From: Kineosphaera sp039812485 | GTDB taxonomy: Bacteria > Actinomycetota > Actinomycetes > Actinomycetales > Dermatophilaceae | Direction: 5' to 3' | NCBI GenBank assembly: GCA_039812485.1 | Contig: JBDIAP010000164.1 | Location: 1 to 7,951 of the forward strand | DNA: 7,951 nt | In this document: one piece after another, positions 1 through 5,045 of the stretch | Layout of the letters: each line of letters opens with the position of its first letter | Numbering within the stretch: the stretch's first letter is position 1 | Position numbers and translations under genes: made by a program | The notes under the pieces: model-generated | Told to the model about the DNA's origin: nothing | The model's input: only the letters and a program-made list of their open reading frames with translations | Database searches by the model: none

Positions 1-1244
1 CGGCGCCGCCGCCCGGTCGCGCGGCCCCCGCGGCCCGCCCCTGCGGCCCGCGCCGCCCGCTCGGCGAGCGCGAGGAGTTGCTCGTTGAGCAGGTCGGGGT
101 GCTCGAGCATGATGACGTGGCCGGCGTTGGCGACGACGACGTGCTCGGCGCCGGGCAGGTGCCGCACGATCTGCTCGCTGTGCTCGGGAGGCGTCAGCCG
201 GTCCTGCATGCCGCTGATGACGAGTGACTCGATGCCGTCGAAGCGCGCGAGGGCCGCGACCTTGTCCATCGCCTCGAAGCGGGGCATGAACGCCGAGATG
301 ACGTCCATGCGGGTGCCGAAGATCATGTCGGTCGTCAGCCGTGCCACGCTCATCGGCACGGGCGAGGCGAACGAGCCCCAGTCGACGAGCAGGTCGACGA
401 CCTCGCGGCCGGCCTTGATCGTGCCGTCGACGAGCCCCTGGCGGCCCGAGAGCAGCACGGTCGTCGGCGGCGCGAGCCGGTTGACGAGCCGGCCGAGCAG
501 CGGGATGCCGTAGGTCGTGCCGCCGAGGTTGCCAGGGCTCGTCGCGACGAAGGCCGCCCCGACCACGCGGTGGGCGATGAGCGCCGGATGTTCCAGCGCG
601 AGCGCCATCATCGTCATGCCGCCCATCGAGTGCCCGACGAGCACGATCGGCCCCCGCGGCACGACCTGCTCGATGATCCGGGCGAGGTCGTCGCCGAGCT
701 GGTCGATGTCGTAGGACTCCTTGCCCCCGGTGCCCGACCGGCCGTGGCCACGCTGGTCCCAGAGCACGACGCGGTAGCCGGCGTCGCGCAGCGCGCGGCG
801 CTGGAAGACCCAGGAGCGCAGCGACAGGCAGTAGCCGTGGCAGAGCACGACGGTCGGGCGCACGCCCGCCGAGCCGGCCTCCTCGGAGCGCGCGCGCCCA
901 CCGGGCCCCCCGGCCCCGGGGCCGCTCGACCCGGCCGGCGCCGCCGGCTGCCGGGCGTGGTCGACCTCGACGTGCAGCGCGACGCCGTCGCTGGCCAGCA
1001 CGGTGTGCGTCTCGTCCGGATCGTCGTGGAAGGGGTCGATGGAGACCGTCTCGTCGAGGGCGAGCGCGACGCGACGCTCCCGGTTGAGCCGGTCCGCGGC
1101 GAAGCCCGCGGCGGCGGTGAGGCCGGCGGCCGCGAGTCCGAGGGCGACGCCGACACCGGGCAGCCTCGGCAGCTTGGCCTCGGAGCCGGTCGCGACGCCA
1201 CGCAGCTCCGGCACCCCCTTCGGGATGGCGGTCTTGGCGCTCAC
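1..1244 (-). CDS. Alpha/beta-fold hydrolase with N-terminal membrane segment (C-terminus cut by window edge)
   Basis: Reading from GTG at 1244, the frame stays open to the left edge (414 codons visible). The alpha/beta-hydrolase fold is clear: oxyanion HG at residues 136-137, a DQRGHGRS loop at about 163-170, nucleophile elbow GHSMGG with Ser206, acid Asp348 in SGMQDRLTP, and His376 in NAGHVIMLEHP, giving a complete Ser-Asp-His triad. Residues about 31-50 form an Ala/Gly/Leu-rich hydrophobic segment, probably a membrane anchor; basic residues lie on both sides, so topology is unclear. Residues about 97-130 are a Gly/Pro/Ala/Ser-rich linker before the first core strand. The last visible residues are an Arg/Gly/Ala-rich tail, so the stop is probably close beyond the edge. 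The GTG overlaps the alr stop (GTGA), implying translational coupling. Substrate is unknown; esterase, lipase or cofactor-free haloperoxidase-like relatives share these motifs. Many actinobacteria have such a hydrolase between alr and tsaE. Confidence 0.9.
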   Translation of the reverse strand, partial: MSAKTAIPKGVPELRGVATGSEAKLPRLPGVGVALGLAAAGLTAAAGFAADRLNRERRVALALDETVSIDPFHDDPDETHTVLASDGVALHVEVDHARQPAAPAGSSGPGAGGPGGRARSEEAGSAGVRPTVVLCHGYCLSLRSWVFQRRALRDAGYRVVLWDQRGHGRSGTGGKESYDIDQLGDDLARIIEQVVPRGPIVLVGHSMGGMTMMALALEHPALIAHRVVGAAFVATSPGNLGGTTYGIPLLGRLVNRLAPPTTVLLSGRQGLVDGTIKAGREVVDLLVDWGSFASPVPMSVARLTTDMIFGTRMDVISAFMPRFEAMDKVAALARFDGIESLVISGMQDRLTPPEHSEQIVRHLPGAEHVVVANAGHVIMLEHPDLLNEQLLALAERAARAAGAGRGGRATGRRR

Positions 1245-2530
1245 TCGCCCGACCCGTCGCCTTCGGTCGGCCCACCGACATAGACGCGGGGCAGCCGGCC
1301 GCTCATGCGGGTGACGATCTCGTAGGAGATCGTGCCGGCCGCTTGTGCCCAGTCCTGCGCGGTCGGCGAGCCGTCGCGCCCGTCACCGAAGAGCACGGCC
1401 ACGTCGCCGGGCCGCGCGTCGAGGTCGCCGATGTCGAGCGCGACCTGGTCCATGCAGACGCGCCCGGCGATCGTGAACCGCCTGCCGCGCAGCACCGCCG
1501 GGCCCGCGCCCGAGGCGTGCCGCGGCACCCCGTCGGCGTAGCCGATCGGCAGCAGCGCGACGCGGGTGTCCGACGCCGTCGTATACGTGTGCCCGTAGCT
1601 GACGCCCTGACCGGCGGGCACGGCCTTGACGAGCGCGACGTCGGCCTCGACCCGCATCGCCGGCACCAGCCCGTAGGAGGACGGCCCGCCGAGGTCGGGC
1701 ACCGGTGAGAGCCCGTACATCGCCAGGCCCGGCCGCACGAGGTCGTATCTCGCGCTCGGATCGGTCAGCACCGCCGCCGAATTGGCCAGATGCCGCCAGC
1801 GGATGTCGAGGCCGGCACGCGCGGCGGCGTCGACGGCCGCGCCGAAGACCTCCTGCTGGGCGGCGATGCTGGGGTCGCCGGGGGTGTCGGAGGCCGCGAA
1901 GTGCGACATGAGCCCGACGACCTGCACCCGGCCGCGGTCCTGCGCGCGGGCGGCGAGCTCGATGAGCTCGGCGGCTCCGCCGCCGAGCGGCTGGGCGGCG
2001 TCGGGGCCGGTGCTGACACGCCGAACACCGCCGGCACCCGCGCCGCTGGAGAAGGGGGAGCCCGGTGCGTAGGCGCCGTTGCGCCCCAGGCCGGTGTCGA
2101 GTTTGAGGTGCACCCGGGCGATGCGACCGGTCGACGCCGCGGCGGCCTCGATCTCGGCGAGGGCCCACTCCCCCGAGACGCCGAGGTCGATGTCGGCCTC
2201 CAGCGCGGCGGCGAAGTCGGCCCCGGGCGCGTGCAGCCACGACAGGATCGGCCCGTCGATGCCGCCCCGCCGCAGCCGCAGCGACTCGCTGAGCTGCGCG
2301 GTGCCGAGCCAGGCGGCGCCGGCGGCGCGGGCCGTGCGGGCCACGGGCAGCAGGCCGTGGCCGTAGGCATCGCCCTTGACGACGGCGAGCAGCGGGGTGC
2401 CGCCCGCGTGCCGCTGCAGGGCGCGCACGTTGGCGCCGATGGCGTCGAGGTCGACGACGACCCGCACCGGCCCGACCGCCTCGTCCGTCCGCTCGTGCTG
2501 GCCCCCCATCGGGGCGCTGTCGCTGGTCAC
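1241..2530 (-). CDS. alr: Alanine racemase, PLP-dependent
   Basis: Interconverts L- and D-alanine in the cytoplasm, supplying D-Ala for peptidoglycan. The 429-residue product has an N-terminal TIM barrel with the PLP lysine Lys52 in AVVKGDAYGHG, the conserved LDTGLGRNG (Arg150), GLMSHFA at 206-212, and a C-terminal beta domain carrying the second catalytic base Tyr312 in VSYGHTY, then LPIGYADGVPR and CMDQ at 359-362. Family members are usually about 370-390 residues. The excess is a roughly 20-residue N-terminal extension plus a Gly/Ser/Ala-rich insertion at about 154-184, just after GRNG. The start is GTG at 2530, with AAGGAG (ctcctt on + at 2541-2546) 10 nt upstream; an internal ATG at residue 8 is a weaker alternative. 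It lies 169 bp after nnr and overlaps the hydrolase start by 4 bp. Confidence 0.97.
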   Translation of the reverse strand: MTSDSAPMGGQHERTDEAVGPVRVVVDLDAIGANVRALQRHAGGTPLLAVVKGDAYGHGLLPVARTARAAGAAWLGTAQLSESLRLRRGGIDGPILSWLHAPGADFAAALEADIDLGVSGEWALAEIEAAAASTGRIARVHLKLDTGLGRNGAYAPGSPFSSGAGAGGVRRVSTGPDAAQPLGGGAAELIELAARAQDRGRVQVVGLMSHFAASDTPGDPSIAAQQEVFGAAVDAAARAGLDIRWRHLANSAAVLTDPSARYDLVRPGLAMYGLSPVPDLGGPSSYGLVPAMRVEADVALVKAVPAGQGVSYGHTYTTASDTRVALLPIGYADGVPRHASGAGPAVLRGRRFTIAGRVCMDQVALDIGDLDARPGDVAVLFGDGRDGSPTAQDWAQAAGTISYEIVTRMSGRLPRVYVGGPTEGDGSGE

Positions 2531-2540
2531 GACCCTCTGG

Positions 2541-2546
2541 CTCCTT
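2541..2546 (-). promoter_or_regulatory. Ribosome binding site of alr
   Basis: AAGGAG on the minus strand, 10 nt before the GTG at 2530. It is the best Shine-Dalgarno match near either candidate start and supports GTG 2530 over the internal ATG at residue 8, which has no comparable purine run at the right distance. Confidence 0.6.
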
Positions 2547-2597
2547 CGTTCTCATCCGTCGTCCCGGCGGCCCGCGCGTCGCACCGCCGTCCCGTGC

Positions 2598-2619
2598 TCA
2601 CGGCCGAGGCCTCGGGTGA
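2598..2619. repeat. Imperfect palindrome in nnr-alr gap
   Basis: On the + strand TCAC, a 2-nt bulge GG, then CCGAGG followed directly by its complement CCTCGG and GTGA. The central 12 bp (2604-2615) are a perfect palindrome and the outer TCAC/GTGA arms also pair. It lies in the nnr-alr gap, about 70 bp before the alr GTG. It could be an operator or a small RNA hairpin; no U-run follows on the minus strand, so it is not a typical terminator. In DNA this G+C-rich, chance is a real possibility. Confidence 0.4.
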
Positions 2620-2661
2620 CGCGCGCGCCCGACCGGCTCCCCCGCCGTCATCGTTCGCCGT

Positions 2662-2694
2662 CTCTCATCGTCCTCTTATCGTCCTCACATCGTC
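2662..2694. repeat. Three tandem 11-bp direct repeats after nnr
   Basis: Three adjacent 11-bp copies on the + strand: CTCTCATCGTC (2662-2672), CTCTTATCGTC (2673-2683) and CTCACATCGTC (2684-2694). The minus-strand consensus is GACGATRWGAG, with only the two R/W positions varying. The array begins 5 bp past the nnr stop codon and lies about 130 bp upstream of the alr start. An 11-bp period puts every copy on the same face of the helix, as seen at direct-repeat operators of OmpR/PhoB-type response regulators. Simple slippage duplication is the alternative. Confidence 0.75.
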
Positions 2695-2699
2695 GGCAG

Positions 2700-4430
2700 T
2701 CACCGGGGTCCGCGCCGCAGCGCGGCGGCGACGACCGCGCCGAGGGCGTCCGCGACGTGCAGGGCCCGCACCGGCCCGCCCGGGTTGGCCTCGTCCCCGG
2801 CGAGGCCGTGCACCTGGGCCGCGAGCGCCCCGGCCAGTAGGGGGTCGAGCCCGGCCGACAGCAGCATGCCCGCGAGGCCGGCGAGCACGTCGCCGCTGCC
2901 GGCGGTGCCGAGCCACGCCGGACCGTCGGCCTGGGCGAAGACGGGCAGCGCCGCGACGGGCGGCACGACATACGTCGTCGAGCCTTTGAGCAGCACCGTC
3001 GCGTGCAGCGCGGTCGCGGCGCGGCGGGCGTGGTCGACGGGAGCGGCGACGACCTCCGCGCTGCTCACCGCGTCGGGGCCCAGGCGGGTCAGCAGCCGGG
3101 CCAATTCCCCCGCGTGCGGCGTCAGCAGCGTGCGCGCCCCGGAGTGCGCGCGTGGGCCGTCGAGCAGGTCGAGCCCCCCGGCGTCGACGACGCAGGGCAG
3201 GTCGGAGGCCAGGGCCTCCCGGGCCGCCTGCAGCTGGGCCTGGCCCGCGGCGTCGTCGGGGGCGGGCGCCGGGTCGAGCCCTGGTCCGACGAGCCAGGCC
3301 TGCACGCGGCCGGGGCCGAAGACCGCCTCGGGCACGCGGGCGCGCACGAGGTCGGTCGGCGCCGCCGGACCGATGTAGCGGACCATGCCGACCCCGGCGG
3401 TCACGGCCGCGGTGACCGCGAGCACCGGCGCCCCCGTGTAGCCCTCGCCGCCGGCGACGACGCCGAGCACGCCGCGCGTGTACTTGTCGTCGGCCGGCCC
3501 CGGCACCGGCCACAGCCGGGCGATGTCGTCGCGCACGAGCCGCACGGCCGCCGGCGCGCCCGGCTCGTCCAGGCCGATGTCGACCACGGTGAGCAGCCCG
3601 CACGCCGCCGCGCCGGCGAGCACGTGCACCGGCTTGCACACCCCGAAGGTCACGGTCTCGTCGGCGTAGACGGAGTCGGCCACCGGCCGCAGCCCGCTCG
3701 GATCGGTGCCGCTCGGCAGGTCGACGGACACGACATACGCCTCGTCGGGGATGGCCTGCACGAGCGCCCATGCCGGCTCGTAGCCCGACAGCCCGGGCCG
3801 CCCGCCGATGCCGGTGACGCCGTCGACGACGACGTCGGCCTCGGCGAGCAGGTCGAGCGCCTCGGCCAACGCGGCAGGAGCCGTCTCTTCGGCGGCGTCG
3901 GTGTCGGTGTCGGTGTCGTTGTCGGTGTCGTTGTCGGTGTCGTCGGCGTCGGCGTCGGCGTCGTCGGCCGCGTCCCCAGCGACCGAGCCCGCCGCGCCGG
4001 AGACGTCGACGACGAGCACGCCCGCGGCACGGGCGGCCGCGAGCGCGGGGCCGTGCGTCGAGTCGGTGACGAGCAGCGCCGCGACGAGCGCGTCGGTGTC
4101 GCGCGCCACGAACGCCGCCGCGTAGAGCGCGTCTCCCCCGTTGCCGCCCGAGCCGGCGAGCACGACGACCCGAGGCGCTCCGTCGGTGTCGGTCGGCCCC
4201 ACCGGCTCGTCGGTGTCGCCGTAGCCGTCGTCGGTCTGTTCGGCGCCGAGGGCGCCGAGTTCGCTGAGGGCCGCGGGCGGCGCGGGCGGAGCGAGCCCGG
4301 GCAGCCGGGCCTCGACGACGAGGGCGAGCCCGCGCGCGGCGCGCTGCATGAGCTCGCCGTCGGGCAGCTGCGCCATCGCGGCGGCCTCGGCGGTGCGCAC
4401 GTCCTCGATCGACCAGGCGTTGATGGGCAC
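2700..4430 (-). CDS. nnr: Bifunctional NAD(P)H-hydrate epimerase / ADP-dependent NAD(P)H-hydrate dehydratase
   Basis: Repairs NADHX and NADPHX: the N-terminal YjeF_N/NnrE domain epimerises the R and S hydrates and the C-terminal carbohydrate-kinase-like NnrD domain dehydrates the S form. Epimerase signs are GSGGNGGDAL at 93-102, Asp203 in VVDGVTGIGG and the VSVDLPSGTDPSG block at 234-246. Dehydratase signs are DKYTRG at 315-320, GGEGYTGAP at 327-335, LLTPHAGELARLL at 435-447, LLKGSTTYV at 480-488 and GTAGSGDVLAG at 508-518, with catalytic Asp514. At 576 residues it is long for the family (roughly 470-520). The extra length is mostly two acidic insertions in the epimerase half, about 64-86 and 152-182; the second is encoded by a hexanucleotide repeat. 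The start is GTG 4430, with GAGGAGG (4436-4442) 5 nt upstream. Whether the epimerase half is active with both insertions cannot be told from sequence. Confidence 0.95.
   Translation of the reverse strand: MPINAWSIEDVRTAEAAAMAQLPDGELMQRAARGLALVVEARLPGLAPPAPPAALSELGALGAEQTDDGYGDTDEPVGPTDTDGAPRVVVLAGSGGNGGDALYAAAFVARDTDALVAALLVTDSTHGPALAAARAAGVLVVDVSGAAGSVAGDAADDADADADDTDNDTDNDTDTDTDAAEETAPAALAEALDLLAEADVVVDGVTGIGGRPGLSGYEPAWALVQAIPDEAYVVSVDLPSGTDPSGLRPVADSVYADETVTFGVCKPVHVLAGAAACGLLTVVDIGLDEPGAPAAVRLVRDDIARLWPVPGPADDKYTRGVLGVVAGGEGYTGAPVLAVTAAVTAGVGMVRYIGPAAPTDLVRARVPEAVFGPGRVQAWLVGPGLDPAPAPDDAAGQAQLQAAREALASDLPCVVDAGGLDLLDGPRAHSGARTLLTPHAGELARLLTRLGPDAVSSAEVVAAPVDHARRAATALHATVLLKGSTTYVVPPVAALPVFAQADGPAWLGTAGSGDVLAGLAGMLLSAGLDPLLAGALAAQVHGLAGDEANPGGPVRALHVADALGAVVAAALRRGPR
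3897..3962. repeat. In-frame hexanucleotide tandem repeat within nnr
   Basis: Eleven contiguous 6-bp units. On the + strand in order: GTCGGT three times, GTCGTT, GTCGGT, GTCGTT, GTCGGT, GTCGTC, then GGCGTC three times. On the coding strand these read as Thr-Asp, Asn-Asp and Asp-Ala dipeptides, forming the core of the acidic tract at Nnr residues about 157-178. Because the unit is 6 bp, gain or loss of units changes tract length by two residues without shifting frame. Near-identity of the units suggests recent slippage rather than old divergence. Confidence 0.9.
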
Positions 4431-4435
4431 GATGT

Positions 4436-4442
4436 CCTCCTC
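4436..4442 (-). promoter_or_regulatory. Ribosome binding site of nnr
   Basis: GAGGAGG on the minus strand, 5 nt before the GTG at 4430. It is the strongest Shine-Dalgarno sequence in the window and fixes the nnr start. Similar purine runs (AGGAC, GGAGGAC) recur just upstream at about 4445-4460, giving a purine-rich leader. Confidence 0.7.
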
Positions 4443-4466
4443 GTCCTGCGTTCGTCCTCCCGGGCG

Positions 4467-4488
4467 GCCCCGCCCCGCGGGGCGGGGC
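4467..4488. repeat. Perfect 22-bp G/C palindrome upstream of nnr
   Basis: The left arm GCCCCGCCCCG is followed at once by its exact reverse complement CGGGGCGGGGC, 11 bp each with no spacer. It sits in the 153-bp acpS-nnr gap, 36 bp before the nnr GTG. In minus-strand RNA it would make a very stable hairpin (some central bases must stay unpaired to form the loop). The bases after it on that strand are CGCCCGGGAGG with no U-run, so a classical intrinsic terminator is not supported. It may slow or attenuate transcription into nnr, protect an RNA end, or be a protein-binding palindrome. The rest of the gap shows no further feature I can support. Confidence 0.8.
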
Positions 4489-4583
4489 TCGGCTCAGGCC
4501 CGGGTCCTGCCGGCGGGCACCCGTAGATCAGACGGTACGTGGCGAGGGCGCACCCGCGCCGCCGACCCCGTGTGCTGTCGACC

Positions 4584-4952
4584 TCAGCCGGCCGCGTCGC
4601 GGCGCTCGGCGATGACAACCGCCGAGGCGATCCCCCCGTCGTGGGTCAACGAGACGTGCCAGTCGGTGACGCCCAGCGCCGCCGCACGCTCCGCGACACC
4701 CCCGCTGACCTGCAACGACGGCGCACCGTGCGCGCCGGTCGCGACGCCCGCGTCGGTCCACTTGAGGCCCGGCGGGGCGCCGAGCGCCTTGGCCAGCGCC
4801 TCCTTGGCCGCGAACCGCGCCGCCAGCGACGCGATCGGCAGCTCTTGCTCGGCCGGCGTGAAGAGCCGCCGACGCAGCGCCGGCGTGCGCACCAGCACCC
4901 GCTCGAACCGAGCAATATCGCACACGTCGATCCCGACCCCGACGATCACCAC
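4584..4952 (-). CDS. acpS: Holo-[acyl-carrier-protein] synthase
   Basis: Transfers 4'-phosphopantetheine from CoA to a serine of apo-ACP, activating it for fatty acid synthesis in the cytoplasm. The 122-residue length is typical for AcpS-type transferases. Signature motifs are VGVGIDVCDIARFERVL at 4-20 with metal-binding Asp9, FTPAEQEL at 31-38, RFAAKEALAKALG at 46-58 with Glu51, and WHVSLTHDGGIASAVVIAE at 98-116. Two GTG codons stand side by side at the start (4952 and 4949); I took the outer one. The Shine-Dalgarno is weak: AAGGGA lies about 12 nt upstream, so the exact start is open by one codon. It follows glmS by 78 bp on the same strand with no terminator visible between, consistent with co-transcription, and uses the end-product of the pathway begun by the divergent coaA. 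Confidence 0.96.
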   Translation of the reverse strand: MVIVGVGIDVCDIARFERVLVRTPALRRRLFTPAEQELPIASLAARFAAKEALAKALGAPPGLKWTDAGVATGAHGAPSLQVSGGVAERAAALGVTDWHVSLTHDGGIASAVVIAERRDAAG

Positions 4953-5000
4953 ACGCCGCCCATCCCTTGTCTCGGATCACCGGGTCTCGCGCCCAGGCCC

Positions 5001-5045
5001 GACTCTTCGACCGTGACTCTTCGCGCGTGACTATTCGACCGTGAC
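5001..5045. repeat. 14-bp tandem repeat spanning the glmS stop codon
   Basis: Three adjacent 14-bp units on the + strand: GACTCTTCGACCGT (5001-5014), GACTCTTCGCGCGT (5015-5028) and GACTATTCGACCGT (5029-5042), followed by a partial GAC. The third unit contains the last codons and TAG stop of glmS. On the minus strand the glmS end GTCACGGTCGAATAG is echoed downstream by near-copies carrying GAAGAG in place of GAATAG. The pattern looks like slippage duplication of the gene's 3' end, though operator-like spacing cannot be excluded. Confidence 0.85.

Noticed and set aside
2662..2694. Pho box (PhoP direct repeats).
   Set aside because: The period of 11 bp matches, but the units (GACGATRWGAG) do not resemble the GTTCACC-type Pho repeat on either strand.
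1790..2989. Long + strand frame opposite alr and the end of nnr.
   Set aside because: No recognisable motif and Arg-rich composition; alr and nnr on the other strand have all their catalytic motifs.
3897..3962. CRISPR-like array.
   Set aside because: Units are 6 bp, contiguous and without spacers, and lie inside a coding region; it is a microsatellite.
4467..4488. Classical intrinsic terminator after acpS.
   Set aside because: The hairpin is strong but no U-run follows on the transcribed strand, and it sits about 100 bp past the acpS stop, close to the nnr ribosome binding site. Kept as a palindrome only.
3003..4526. Long open frame (about 507 codons) on the + strand opposite nnr.
   Set aside because: Its product is Arg/Gly/Val-rich low complexity with no domain, and it mirrors the nnr codons; a typical antisense shadow in G+C-rich DNA.
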